Part shown: positions 50,519 to 59,128 of the stretch, one piece after another
Position numbering within the stretch: the first letter of the stretch is position 1
Layout of the letters: each line of letters begins with the position of its first letter
Assembly (NCBI RefSeq): GCF_001314325.1
Contig: NZ_CP009429.1
Span: forward strand, 4,154,501-4,218,500
Direction of reading: 5' to 3'
Origin: Sphingopyxis macrogoltabida
GTDB taxonomy: Bacteria > Pseudomonadota > Alphaproteobacteria > Sphingomonadales > Sphingomonadaceae
Length of the DNA: 64,000 nt
Notes under the pieces: model-generated
The model's input: only the letters and a program-made list of their open reading frames with translations
Told to the model about the DNA's origin: nothing
Databases searched by the model: none
Translations under genes and position numbers: made by a program

Positions 50519-51483
50519 ACCGCATACGCCTTGTCGACGAAGCCACGGCCCCGGACCATCGTCGCATTGACCCACGTCATGCGGCCCTCGCCCAGATAGC
50601 GGAGCTGGCGGATATGCCCGCGGCGAAGGTGGCCACGGCGCGAGCCGCCGGTGCCGGTGACGTCGTGATCTCCATCGACGGCGCCCGCGACCTGCAGGAT
50701 ATGGAAATCCTTGAGCGGCAAATCGCCGCGCCGGATGCGGGCCTTGTTCAGCTTCTCCGGGGCCGGATGGCGCTCCGGGCTGACGTTGCGGCAGGACAGC
50801 GCATAGCAGACGTCGATATAGGCGTTCACCTCGTCCATGAGGTCGGCGCCTACGGTGTCCATCAGGGCTGTGTGACCGATGCGCTGGCGAGTTTCGGCGA
50901 GCATCTCGGGCAACAGCGGAATCAGGGTGAAGGGGATGGTGCGAGCCGCCGCGACTTTGCTCGCGATCCGGCCGGCTGCAACAGCGGCTTCGTAGAAAGG
51001 CGTCGCCGCAGGCCGTTCCACCCATTCCGTCGAGAACGAGACGTGCGCCGCTGCGGCGACCGGCACCCAGAAGCCGAGCCGATCCATGAACGATATCGAC
51101 GCGACCACCACACCGTCCTCGATGTCGGCCGGCGACCAGCGGCGCAGCTCGGGCGGTATGTCCTCGGACCAGCGCCACGCGAGCGCGATACGGCGTGACG
51201 CGGGAGAATCGGTATATCCGGGCGTCCGCTGCGCCTTGTCGGCCGGGGCGGCATATTCCAGCGCCACGACGGGGAACGCGGGAGCGAAGGTTAGTCCTGG
51301 CACCTCGGGACGTGGCTTGTCGCGGTCGAGCACCATCCCGTAGTCGGGCAGGATGAAGACCTGAGCCTCGCGCAATTTGCCGAGAAGGTATTGCATGCCG
51401 ATCTGCGACAGCGGCGCCTTGGGTAAATCGCTGGCGACGAAGTTCTCGATCGCTTTGACGGTGAAGTTGAGCGCCTGCGTCAT
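50515..51483 (-). CDS. Phage hypothetical protein (322 aa)
   Basis: A 322-residue soluble protein. The C-terminal segment SRRGHLRRGHIRQLRYLGEG then MTWVNATMVRGRGFVDKAYA is a recurring end motif of phage early proteins of unknown function (basic RGHxR block followed by WVxxxxVR). The middle carries MDTVGADLMDEVNAYIDVCY. The ATG at 51483 overlaps the upstream small membrane gene by four bases. No enzymatic motif is visible. Confidence 0.72.
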   Translation of the reverse strand: MTQALNFTVKAIENFVASDLPKAPLSQIGMQYLLGKLREAQVFILPDYGMVLDRDKPRPEVPGLTFAPAFPVVALEYAAPADKAQRTPGYTDSPASRRIALAWRWSEDIPPELRRWSPADIEDGVVVASISFMDRLGFWVPVAAAAHVSFSTEWVERPAATPFYEAAVAAGRIASKVAAARTIPFTLIPLLPEMLAETRQRIGHTALMDTVGADLMDEVNAYIDVCYALSCRNVSPERHPAPEKLNKARIRRGDLPLKDFHILQVAGAVDGDHDVTGTGGSRRGHLRRGHIRQLRYLGEGRMTWVNATMVRGRGFVDKAYAV

Positions 51484-51599
51484 CGGATCACCTGCGCGGC
51501 AAGATCGGCAATAGCGAAGCCCATCGCGACCAGCGCGAGGGCGGTGAACAGGATCGCGGCCTCCCAGAGACGGCCGGACGGGTTGCGGGGCGCGCTCAT
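51480..51599 (-). CDS. Tiny membrane protein (39 aa)
   Basis: A 39-codon gene: MSAPRNPSGRLWEAAILFTA, then LALVAMGFAIADLAAQVIR. It is one transmembrane helix with a short positive N-terminus. Its start and stop overlap the flanking genes by four bases, the same signature as other genes in this operon, so it is likely real despite its length. Confidence 0.68.
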   Translation of the reverse strand: MSAPRNPSGRLWEAAILFTALALVAMGFAIADLAAQVIR

Positions 51600-52291
51600 G
51601 CGGCAAGGAGCCATGCAGGCTCGCCTTCTTCGGATTGCCCGGGGTCAGTGCACCGGCCGGACGCAATGGCGTCGTCCCGCTTGGCCCTTTGCTCGGGGGA
51701 TAGCCATGTCATGTGGCGATAGACGGCCGTTTTCGACATGCCGGTCTTGGCGCAGATGCTCGCCACCTTCTCGCCAGCAACGAGCATCGCCGGAACTTCC
51801 CGATCGCGATTATTCGATTGGAGCCTGTGAAGCTTGCTGAGGTGCCGCGCCCGCTTCGGCGAGATGCGCTCCATCTCCATCGCCTTGCGCTGTTCGCGCT
51901 GCTCGGGCGTCAGGTAGCCTAGATATTTGCGGGCGGTCTTCGGCGCCATGCCGAACATCTTTTCAATTTCGGAGTACGCCAAGCCCGTCATGATCGCTTC
52001 GACCATGACCCGACGCTTCTCGATCTCTTCGGGCGAGGCCGTGCGAGTATCGGCGCGAGCCTGCAACGCCTTGGTCCGGGTGCGAACGCAGCCCCACTTA
52101 TGAAAGCGCTCCTTGCCGCAGACGCAGGGCGGCAACGTGCCTTGCAGCTTCATGATCGCCACGAAGGGCGCCATGGCTGAGCGCGTCTGTTGGTGGCCGA
52201 CACCTGTCATCGCGGACAGGTCGCGGTAGCTGTCGACGGTCGGCAGCAGCTCGACCATCATCGCCAGAAGCTCCGGGGCAACCTCGGTCAT
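51596..52291 (-). CDS. Multi-HTH phage regulatory protein
   Basis: A 231-residue DNA-binding protein with three helix-turn-helix-like units: SYRDLSAMTGVGHQQTRSAM, LAYSEIEKMFGMAPKTARKY and EKVASICAKTGMSKTAVYRH. Between the first and second lies CVCGKERFHKWGC, a possible zinc site. Each HTH is followed by WLSPEQR or YLTPEQREQR, so the units look duplicated. It overlaps the ATPase gene upstream by four bases. Probable transcription or replication regulator. Confidence 0.78.
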   Translation of the reverse strand: MTEVAPELLAMMVELLPTVDSYRDLSAMTGVGHQQTRSAMAPFVAIMKLQGTLPPCVCGKERFHKWGCVRTRTKALQARADTRTASPEEIEKRRVMVEAIMTGLAYSEIEKMFGMAPKTARKYLGYLTPEQREQRKAMEMERISPKRARHLSKLHRLQSNNRDREVPAMLVAGEKVASICAKTGMSKTAVYRHMTWLSPEQRAKRDDAIASGRCTDPGQSEEGEPAWLLAA

Positions 52292-53547
52292 TTCGCCCTC
52301 CCGTGAAGCGGAACGACGTTGTCGTCTTCGTCCTCGGCATCGTCGGCGAGCAGGAGGGCTTGCATGTCCTCGGGGCGCATCGCCGGGAGCGGTGTGATGC
52401 CCTTCTCCGCCCCGGCCTTGCCCTGCGTCATGCAGGGGCCGACGGTGACCATCATCGGCCGGCGGGAGATCGCGGGACCGAGGGCGAGGAAGTGGCCCCG
52501 GACGAGATTGCGGACGCGCTCGCCGTCCTGCCGGGCGAGCCCGAGCAGATCGACGGCACGGTTGATGTCGATGTCGAGGAAGGTCCGGCCAAGCAGGAAA
52601 TTGCTCGCCTCGGCGGCGACATTCTTGTGAAGCTTCGACAGGCGCTGCGTTGCGATGATGCCCGCGAGGCCGCGCTTGCGGCCCCGGCACATAAGGTTTT
52701 GCATCGCCTGCAGGCTGGCCTTGCGGGTGTCGCGATCTTCGCCATTGTCGCCGGTCGGCGCGAACAGGTGAGCCTCGTCGACCGCAACGATTGCCGGGTG
52801 CCAGTCTTCGGCCGGGGCGTCGAACAAGCCGCCGAGGAACGCGGCCACGGCATCCATCTGCCCGTCGATATCGAGCCCGTCGAGGTTGAGCACGACGGAC
52901 CCCCGCGCGCGGCGGGTCCTGCCCGCGATCGACGCGAGGCGCCCGGTGTTGAAGTCGGCCGCATTGATGACCGTATGGCCGAACGCCTCACCGAAGCTGA
53001 TGAAATCGCCTTCGGGGTCAATGATGACCTGCTGAACGATGCCCGCGCATTCTTCGAGCAGGCGGCGCAACAGGTGCGTCTTGCCGCTGCCGCTGTTGCC
53101 CTGAATGAGCAGGCGCGTCGTCAGCAATTCCTCAAGGTCGACGAAAGCCTTGCCGTCGATGCGGTCGCCGATCTCAAGGGCATTCTCGCCGGCCGGTTGA
53201 ACCGGCGCGGCAAACGCCTCCTGAGCTTGTGCGGGAGTGATCAGCCGCGGCTCCGTCACCGAGGGGGATGAGGAAGGCGGCGAGAGCCGCGGCTGATCCG
53301 GCGCGGGGGCGTTGCGCCGTGGGGGTTCGATATAGCGCGCCTCGGCAATCCGCTCGGCGGCGCGCGCGGCGGCGGCGGCCGGGACGTGCTCGCCCAGCCC
53401 CTCCTCCTTGCGCCACCAAGCGATATTGTTGACGGAGGTCGAGCAGGCGTCCGCAATCTCGCGGTCGGTCTGCCCGGCCTCGTACAGGGCGCGCGCCAGC
53501 GACTTTTGAACTTCGCCGAAGTGGGAGCCGGTGCGGTGGAACATCAT
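52288..53547 (-). CDS. HerA/DUF87-type ATPase with N-terminal HTH
   Basis: A 419-residue P-loop ATPase. Residues 1-60 hold an HTH-like segment (YEAGQTDREIADACSTSVNN). The ATPase core has GDRIDGKAFVDLEELLTTRL, Walker A QGNSGSGKTHLLRRLL (about 150), Walker B AIVAVDEAHLFAP (about 256) and RKRGLAGIIATQRLSKLHKN, the arrangement of HerA/FtsK-like DUF87 translocases. HerA enzymes pump or unwind DNA at ends, often with a NurA nuclease. Here the next gene upstream is a ParB-like nuclease-fold protein, overlapping by four bases. Confidence 0.85.
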   Translation of the reverse strand: MMFHRTGSHFGEVQKSLARALYEAGQTDREIADACSTSVNNIAWWRKEEGLGEHVPAAAAARAAERIAEARYIEPPRRNAPAPDQPRLSPPSSSPSVTEPRLITPAQAQEAFAAPVQPAGENALEIGDRIDGKAFVDLEELLTTRLLIQGNSGSGKTHLLRRLLEECAGIVQQVIIDPEGDFISFGEAFGHTVINAADFNTGRLASIAGRTRRARGSVVLNLDGLDIDGQMDAVAAFLGGLFDAPAEDWHPAIVAVDEAHLFAPTGDNGEDRDTRKASLQAMQNLMCRGRKRGLAGIIATQRLSKLHKNVAAEASNFLLGRTFLDIDINRAVDLLGLARQDGERVRNLVRGHFLALGPAISRRPMMVTVGPCMTQGKAGAEKGITPLPAMRPEDMQALLLADDAEDEDDNVVPLHGRAK

Positions 53548-54674
53548 TCCGACTCCGCCTCGGCATAGGCTTCTTCCATCGCCTTGAGCATGGAGTCGAT
53601 GCGGTCCTGACCGCTGTCGACGCCTTCGGTCGCCTCCTTCCAGCCGGGAATGCCGACTTCGGAGAGAACGCTGACCATCAGGTCGGCGTCGATCGGCCGG
53701 CCGTCCTTCTCCCTGCTCTGAATGAAGATGCAGAGCCCGGTGAAAATTGCGCCGCCGCCGGTCAGCACCAGCCCGTCAAAGGCTTGCGCGATCATGGTCA
53801 GGGCGCGCGTCGAGATTTCCCGGCCCTGCGAAATGAGCGCCTTCTTGATGGCCGCGACGAAAATCACCTCGCCCGGTTGCCAATACTGCCACGCCTGATT
53901 GCGGCCGACGATCAGGCCCGCGTCGGTGACGACATTGTGGATCTCGACCGCCTTGGCGTCGCCAGCGACGACAGCGGCGTGGAAGTCGTCGAGCGTGGAC
54001 ATCGCGCGGCGGCTGCGGTTGGCCTGAACGAACAGTTCGGCCTCTTGCTTCGGGTCGTCGAAATCGAACACCACGACGGGCAGATCGCGAATGTCGCCGC
54101 GCAGCTTGGCGCCTTCAAGGCGGTGCTGGCCGTCGATGACATAGAGCGAGCCTTCACGGCGCGAGACGATCAGGGGAAGGCACAGACGCCAGTCCCAATT
54201 CTCGGCGATCTTGATGATCAGCTTCTTCGACGCCCCGCCCTCGATCGAGCGCTGATAGGTGTCGTCCACGTTCAACTGGTCGAGCTGAGCGAATTGCGGC
54301 GCGGGCGGCGAGCCGATCATCGGCTTGAGCCGAAGCTGCTTATCACCGGCCCGGCGAGCCTCGCGGCTCTGGCGCTGGATGGCCGGGACCGGCGCGCGGG
54401 CCGCCTCGGTCTTCTGCGCCAGTTCGGCGACCGCCTCGTTGTCGGCGCCGACAGTCGCGGCGAGCTTCGCCTGAACCTCTTTCGGCAGGCAGGCATAGAC
54501 CTGCCCGTCATAATCGAAGACAGCGAAACCACGTTCGACCCGCGTTTCGCCATCGCCGCCCGCGATGATGAAGCTACCGTTATCGGCGATTTCGGGCGAT
54601 GCCATGGCCGCGACAACCCACTCGGGAAGTTCCTTGCCGACGGCATTGATCCAGATGCGCGAGGGGGCGGTCAC
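53544..54674 (-). CDS. ParB-like nuclease-fold protein with DGQHR motif
   Basis: A 376-residue protein whose central region is the ParB/Srx superfamily core: FAQLDQLNVDDTYQRSIEGG, then VSRREGSLYVIDGQHRLEGA and VFDFDDPKQEAELFVQANRS. The DGQHR motif is shared with DndB-like and phage ParB-type proteins. The N-terminal 100 residues (FAVFDYDGQVYACLPKEVQA) are unrelated to plasmid ParB. It is coupled by four-base overlaps to the HerA-like gene downstream and the small gene upstream. Possible roles are nuclease, DNA-modification regulation or partition; I cannot choose. Confidence 0.8.
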   Translation of the reverse strand: MTAPSRIWINAVGKELPEWVVAAMASPEIADNGSFIIAGGDGETRVERGFAVFDYDGQVYACLPKEVQAKLAATVGADNEAVAELAQKTEAARAPVPAIQRQSREARRAGDKQLRLKPMIGSPPAPQFAQLDQLNVDDTYQRSIEGGASKKLIIKIAENWDWRLCLPLIVSRREGSLYVIDGQHRLEGAKLRGDIRDLPVVVFDFDDPKQEAELFVQANRSRRAMSTLDDFHAAVVAGDAKAVEIHNVVTDAGLIVGRNQAWQYWQPGEVIFVAAIKKALISQGREISTRALTMIAQAFDGLVLTGGGAIFTGLCIFIQSREKDGRPIDADLMVSVLSEVGIPGWKEATEGVDSGQDRIDSMLKAMEEAYAEAESE

Positions 54675-55021
54675 GGCTGGCCCCCGTTCTGTTCACGGAG
54701 CGCAAAAAGGGCGGTGCGAAGCTGGCCGCTTGCGCCTTCCAGTCGATCCTCTACGAGCCCGGCGAAGACAGTAGCCTTCTCGATCAGATCGCAAAGATAG
54801 ACCGAGGCATTACCGCCGGCCGGACGAACTTCACGGAGCGCGTCGTGCGTAAATCGGGCGATGGCATCCAGCAGCGCCTCGACAACCTGAAGATCGCCCA
54901 GCGAATTATCGATGAGGTTGGAAATTTGGACCTCTGCGGCCCGCGCGCGCGCCGCTTCTGCGGCGTCTTCCATGTTGGTAGTGCTGCGGACAATCCGCGG
55001 CGGACTTACATCGGCGGCCAT
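54671..55021 (-). CDS. First gene of the leftward operon, hypothetical (116 aa)
   Basis: A 116-residue, mostly helical protein: MAADVSPPRIVRSTTNMEDA, SLGDLQVVEALLDAIARFTH and YLCDLIEKATVFAGLVEDRL. No family recognised. The ATG at 55021 follows AGGAGG and is the first gene after the control region at 55022-55233, so it heads the lysogeny operon. The frame continues upstream to 55201 without a good start. Confidence 0.68.
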   Translation of the reverse strand: MAADVSPPRIVRSTTNMEDAAEAARARAAEVQISNLIDNSLGDLQVVEALLDAIARFTHDALREVRPAGGNASVYLCDLIEKATVFAGLVEDRLEGASGQLRTALFALREQNGGQP

Positions 55022-55129
55022 GAGCCAACCTCCTGCTAGTGTGGAGCAGGTGGGATCGGCGGAGGCTGGCCCCGTCTGGTGGCCGAGCGCGTCTTTCCGT
55101 GCCTGCATCACCGTCTTCGGCCCGGAGGC

Positions 55130-55200
55130 GATCAGGTGATGCGGCTTTTTTACCGTGGTTAATTTGACGCGGTCAAACTCTTTTTGCGTCAAATTTGCCA
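55130..55200 (-). promoter_or_regulatory. Candidate leftward promoter and operator (OL)
   Basis: A perfect inverted repeat AATTTGACGC (55161-55170) and GCGTCAAATT (55186-55195) lies between the repressor and the leftward operon. On the minus strand TTGACG followed by AT-rich sequence can serve as -35 and -10 material. The half-site GCGTCA recurs in the rightward control region at 55874 and 55909. Confidence 0.55.
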
Positions 55201-55233
55201 AAGTTAGGCTAAGATGTTGGAATAGTTAACAAC

Positions 55234-55875
55234 TTACATTTTTCGGACTATCGCAACAACGCGGCCGACCACGAATAGCTCGCCGTCATAGGCGGTGTCC
55301 GGCGGCACGGCCTGATTGTCCGAAAGTATTTTGACGCTGCCGTCAGGGGAAGGCCGAAGCCGCTTGATGATGCCGACCTGCCCGAACGCCGCCGCCCAGA
55401 TGCGATCGGCCATGCGAACCTCGCGCTGCGTCGTGTCGATCATCACCATGTCGGCATTGAGGATCGTCGGAAACATTGAATCGCCCGTTGAATCGGCGAG
55501 GAAAACCTTCTCCGGCGGGGCCGAGGTGAATTGCCGCAACCACGAGCGCGAGAACTTGTGTGTCTCTCCGGTCGTGGGAAGATCGAGGAAGCCGCCGCCG
55601 CCCATGCCGTAAGAGACATCCCATTGCTGAATTTCGACGTCATCGTCATTGTCGGCGGGCGCCTGGCTTACCTCGCCAAGCAGCCAGCCCACCGTTGTCT
55701 CAAGGACTTGCGCGAGCTTTAGCAATCGGAAAGCCGAAGGGATCGAACCCTTTTCGGAGATATTCCTTATGACATCGGGTTGGTCGCACGCGCGCATGGA
55801 CGCATCGCGGGGGGACATGCCGAGTAGCGTCAGGCGCTCGGCAATGCGGTTCGCAAGATCAGTGGTTTCGCTCAT
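55234..55875 (-). CDS. CI-like phage repressor with S24/LexA peptidase domain
   Basis: A 213-residue repressor. The N-terminal HTH (ERLTLLGMSPRDASMRACDQ, then SEKGSIPSAFRLLKLAQVLE) is followed by a LexA/CI-type S24 domain: the cleavage region around YGMGGGGFLDLP, the nucleophile in DSTGDSMFPTI and the lysine in GQVGIIKRLRP. It should hold lysogeny and self-cleave on RecA activation after DNA damage. It is divergent from the Cro-position gene and flanked by control regions on both sides. Confidence 0.92.
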   Translation of the reverse strand: MSETTDLANRIAERLTLLGMSPRDASMRACDQPDVIRNISEKGSIPSAFRLLKLAQVLETTVGWLLGEVSQAPADNDDDVEIQQWDVSYGMGGGGFLDLPTTGETHKFSRSWLRQFTSAPPEKVFLADSTGDSMFPTILNADMVMIDTTQREVRMADRIWAAAFGQVGIIKRLRPSPDGSVKILSDNQAVPPDTAYDGELFVVGRVVAIVRKM

Positions 55876-55924
55876 GCGTCATCTATGCCGCACATTCGTG
55901 AATAAATCATGCGTCAATTATGCC
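55874..55924. promoter_or_regulatory. Candidate rightward operator (OR) with two 16-bp direct repeats
   Basis: ATGCGTCATCTATGCC (55874-55889) and ATGCGTCAATTATGCC (55909-55924) differ at two positions and start 35 bp apart. The first covers the repressor start codon. Each contains GCGTCA as in the OL repeat. The spacing and place suggest repressor/Cro binding. Confidence 0.6.
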
Positions 55925-55959
55925 TTCCAAGTGCGGTTAAAATGCCGTATCGGGACAGA

Positions 55960-56241
55960 ATGACGAACCTCAGAAACGCCCTCCTATCGGTGGCCGACGC
56001 CTATACCGACGAGATCAACATGCACGGCGGCAAGTCCCTCGCCCGGGTTTCGACCATCGTCCTGAACCAAGGTCGCTTCTTCCAGCGACTGCGCGACGGC
56101 AAAACCTGCACGCTCGACAGCTTCGAGGCGGTGCTGGAATGGTTTTCTTCGCCCGCCAACTGGCCGGGGGGCACCATCCCCCCTGCGGCGGCTGACATGC
56201 TGGCGCACTTCGCTACCCCCGTCCCTGCCGCTGCGGAGTGA
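55960..56241 (+). CDS. Cro-position phage regulator
   Basis: A 93-residue protein, MTNLRNALLSVADAYTDEIN followed by KSLARVSTIVLNQGRFFQRL and FEAVLEWFSSPANWPG. The helices around SLARVSTIVLNQGRFFQRLR fit a degenerate HTH of the type found in Cro-like or phage antirepressor-like proteins. It is the first rightward gene opposite the repressor. In-frame ATGs at 55942 and 55909 are possible alternative starts; neither has a clear ribosome site. Confidence 0.65.
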   Translation: MTNLRNALLSVADAYTDEINMHGGKSLARVSTIVLNQGRFFQRLRDGKTCTLDSFEAVLEWFSSPANWPGGTIPPAAADMLAHFATPVPAAAE

Positions 56242-56293
56242 CCGCCATGCGGGGGAGGCGCCGACGCACCGGTAGTGGCGGGGTGCGCGCGTC

Positions 56294-57727
56294 GTGAACG
56301 AAATCAAGCTGCCCTATAATATCGAGGCCGAGGCGGCATTCCTCGGCGCGCTGCTGATCGACAATCGGCTTGCCGATGAAATCCCGGTGCCGTTGGGCGC
56401 CGACCATTTCTATGAACCGCTGCATGGTCGCATCTTCACCCAGACGGTGAATGACATCGCGGCCGGGAAGACGGTGACTGGCGTCACGCTCAAGCCCTAT
56501 TTCGAAGCCGACGAGGCGATGAAGGCGGTGGGCGGCGTCGGCTATCTCGCGCAACTGACCGGCAGCGGCGCCGGAATCATCGGCTTCCGATCCTTCGCGC
56601 AACAGATATTCGATCTCGCGGTCATGCGCGAACTGGTCGCCGTCGGCCGGGAAATCGTAGATCGCGCGCTGGACACGAGCGAGAGTATCGATCCGCGCGC
56701 TCTGGTCGACGACGCCGAACAAAGGCTCGGCTCGATCACCGGCGCCGATCATGGAGACAAGCAGGCCTATAGTGCCGCCGAATGCGTCGACGAGGTTATG
56801 GCGGAATGGGATCGCCCCGCGGCCGGTGTTCGCTGCGGTTGCATCCCGGAACTGGACGAGGCAATCGGCAAGATCAAGCCGACCGAGTTCATTCTCGGTG
56901 CCGGACGGCCGGGATCAGGAAAGACCGCGCTCGCCATTTCATATGGCAACGGCGTCGCGCGCAAGGCGCTCGATCCCAACGATTCAGACGGCGGCGGCGT
57001 GCTGTTTTTCAGCCATGAGATGTCTGCGCTGCAAGTCGGCGGGCGCCTTATCACCGATACCGCCGCATATTCGTACCCGTTGCTCTATCAGCGTGTCGAG
57101 AGCGGCGAGCTTGACGAGGACGAGCGGAAGCGGGTTCGTGCGATCCGCGATGAATTGCGCAAGGTCCCGTTCCAGATTGTCCCGATCGGCACATTGACGG
57201 TCGTCGAGATGCGCCGGCGTGTGCGCCGTTGGAAGCGCATATTCGAAAAGCGCGGCGTGCCGCTGCGCTTGGTGATCGTGGACTATCTTCAGCTCATGTC
57301 GGGTAGCAAGAAGTCGCGGGACGAAAACCGGCAGGCAGAAATCAGCGAGATCAGCCGCGGCCTCAAGCAGTTGGCGATGTCCGAAGATGTCGGCGTCTTT
57401 GCATTGTCGCAGCTCAGCCGCGCGGTGGAGAACCGCGACCCGCCGAAGCCGCAACCGAAAGACCTGCGGGAGTCCGGCTCCCTTGAACAGGACGCCGACA
57501 AGATCATCCTGCTGTACTCGGAATATACCTACCATCTTCAAAAGCAGCCGCAGCGAGGGTCGAAGGATTTCCTAAACGCCATCATCGACTGGCAAGCCGA
57601 CTGCGACGCCCTCAAGGACAAGATTGAGTTCATCATCGGGAAGCGGCGTAACGGCGCCTATGGGATGAGCATCACAGCGCGCTTCCTACGCGAGTACCAG
57701 GCCATGCGCGGGGCGCCACGCGGATGA
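56294..57727 (+). CDS. Phage replicative DNA helicase (DnaB-like)
   Basis: A 477-residue hexameric helicase of the DnaB family. The N-terminal domain reads LPYNIEAEAAFLGALLIDNR; the RecA-like motor has Walker A LGAGRPGSGKTALAI (about 200), the H1a region LFFSHEMSALQVGGRL, Walker B LVIVDYLQLMSG (about 330) and the arginine-finger/Q-loop block VFALSQLSRAVENR with RESGSLEQDADKIILL. Length fits host DnaB. It starts at GTG 56294 and overlaps the next gene by four bases. Confidence 0.94.
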   Translation: MNEIKLPYNIEAEAAFLGALLIDNRLADEIPVPLGADHFYEPLHGRIFTQTVNDIAAGKTVTGVTLKPYFEADEAMKAVGGVGYLAQLTGSGAGIIGFRSFAQQIFDLAVMRELVAVGREIVDRALDTSESIDPRALVDDAEQRLGSITGADHGDKQAYSAAECVDEVMAEWDRPAAGVRCGCIPELDEAIGKIKPTEFILGAGRPGSGKTALAISYGNGVARKALDPNDSDGGGVLFFSHEMSALQVGGRLITDTAAYSYPLLYQRVESGELDEDERKRVRAIRDELRKVPFQIVPIGTLTVVEMRRRVRRWKRIFEKRGVPLRLVIVDYLQLMSGSKKSRDENRQAEISEISRGLKQLAMSEDVGVFALSQLSRAVENRDPPKPQPKDLRESGSLEQDADKIILLYSEYTYHLQKQPQRGSKDFLNAIIDWQADCDALKDKIEFIIGKRRNGAYGMSITARFLREYQAMRGAPRG

Positions 57728-58542
57728 GCGTCCGGCCGTGGCATAAGCGCTACCATAGCGATGCCTTGACGGGTTTCCGGCCGCTCTCGCTCGAGGAACG
57801 CGGCGCATACCAGACGCTGCTCGACATGATCTACGATACCGGCGGCTCGATCCCCGACAATGAACGCTACCTCGCTGGGGCGATGAACTGCACGATGGGC
57901 AAGTGGCGGAAGCTGCGCCAGTCGCTCATCGATCAGGAGAAAATCGCGCTCGACGACGACGGCCGGATCATGAATTTTCGGGCGCTCGACGAGTTGGAAA
58001 AGTCCGAAAAACAGTCAGAAACCTTATCAAAATCCGGAAAGAAGGGCGCAAAAAAGAAGAAAGAATTGGCGAAAAAAACTAATGAAAACAGTGGAAGCGA
58101 GGAGACAGGGCTTAAGGGTGGCTCAAGCCATATCAGAGGCCAGAAGCCAGATATGGATGAATTAAAAATTCATCCTCAGGGGGATGGCCTATTTGCAGAT
58201 GGTCAGGCCGAGCTCGATCAGCCCGATTCCCGGTACGCCTTCGAGGGCGAGGTTATCCGTCTCAACAAGCGCGATTTCGACAAGTGGCAGCAGCGCTACC
58301 ACGCGATACTCGATTTGAACGCCTATCTTGGCACGCTGGACGACTGGATCGCAGACAAGCCCGAAAAGCATTCCGGCTGGTTCCATGTGATTGGGGGCGC
58401 CCTCAACAAAAAGCATCTCGCCATGCTCGCCGAACGGCAGGCCGCCGAAGCCGCGCCTTCGTACCAATCGCAGCGAGATATCCCCGAGGCAGAGCGCGAG
58501 GCGATCCGCCTGCGCCTCATCGAAACCGGAGTGTTGGACTAA
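57724..58542 (+). CDS. DUF1376 phage replication protein
   Basis: A 272-residue protein with an N-terminal DUF1376 domain (WHKRYHSDALTGFRPLSLEE, GAYQTLLDMIYDTGGSIPDN) typical of phage replication-initiation or helicase-loader proteins. A lysine-rich linker (KSGKKGAKKKKELAKK) is followed by a C-terminal domain (RYHAILDLNAYLGTLDDWIA and HSGWFHVIGGALNKKH). It is coupled to DnaB by a four-base overlap, so it probably loads or assists the helicase. Confidence 0.87.
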   Translation: MSVRPWHKRYHSDALTGFRPLSLEERGAYQTLLDMIYDTGGSIPDNERYLAGAMNCTMGKWRKLRQSLIDQEKIALDDDGRIMNFRALDELEKSEKQSETLSKSGKKGAKKKKELAKKTNENSGSEETGLKGGSSHIRGQKPDMDELKIHPQGDGLFADGQAELDQPDSRYAFEGEVIRLNKRDFDKWQQRYHAILDLNAYLGTLDDWIADKPEKHSGWFHVIGGALNKKHLAMLAERQAAEAAPSYQSQRDIPEAEREAIRLRLIETGVLD

Positions 58543-58703
58543 TGAGCGCGCCGTCGCCTTTGCGCGCGCATCGCGCCTATCGCTGGCGCCGGTCGGCGCG
58601 CGCCACGTTCCTGTTCACGCTGATCTGCGTCTGCGCGGGTTCGGTGTTGGTCGCGCGCTGCGTCGGGCCGCAGCCGGCGTTCGTTCGGAGTGCGGGCCAA
58701 TGA
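58542..58703 (+). CDS. Small membrane protein (53 aa)
   Basis: A 53-residue protein with a basic start (LRAHRAYRWRRSARA) and one transmembrane helix (TFLFTLICVCAGSVLVARCV). Its start shares one base with the previous stop (TAATG) and its stop overlaps the next start. Unknown function. Confidence 0.68.
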   Translation: MSAPSPLRAHRAYRWRRSARATFLFTLICVCAGSVLVARCVGPQPAFVRSAGQ

Positions 58704-59095
58704 GACACGAGCAACACCTGCTGAGCGAGGCCGAGAGCCGACAGGTGATCGATGATGTCGACGCTTGGCTGCGGCGGACGGGGACGAATTATAATCGGTT
58801 GATCACCGCGGCGCGCGTCAATGCATCGACACGGCATTGCGTCCGCATCAAACATCGCCGCCTGACGATCGACACGGCCCACCGGCTGCGGGACGCGATG
58901 CAGGCGCATCCGCGCGGCATCGGGAAGGGCGAGCACAAGGCGCGCGTGCGCGCCGCTGCCGCCGAGCAGCTCGAAAGGCAGAGGGCGAAGCGCCGCCGGG
59001 ATTTTCCTGCGTTGCCGATCACCGTTGACCGCTCGCCCTGCCCCCGCTGCGGCGTCCGTCGCGATCTGGGGTGCGATCACTACCCGCGATTTTGA
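58700..59095 (+). CDS. Phage hypothetical protein with C-terminal zinc-finger-like motif
   Basis: A 131-residue basic protein. The N-terminal half (VIDDVDAWLRRTGTNYNRLI, then RVNASTRHCVRIKHRRLTID) has the helical pattern of an HTH such as those in phage late regulators; the C-terminus has PCPRCGVRRDLGCDHYPRF, a possible C3H zinc site. It could be a transcription regulator placed before the packaging genes. Overlaps the preceding gene by four bases. Confidence 0.7.
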   Translation: MRHEQHLLSEAESRQVIDDVDAWLRRTGTNYNRLITAARVNASTRHCVRIKHRRLTIDTAHRLRDAMQAHPRGIGKGEHKARVRAAAAEQLERQRAKRRRDFPALPITVDRSPCPRCGVRRDLGCDHYPRF

Positions 59096-59128
59096 GTGCG
59101 GCGTTGCTGCGTGTGAAAGGATTGAAAT

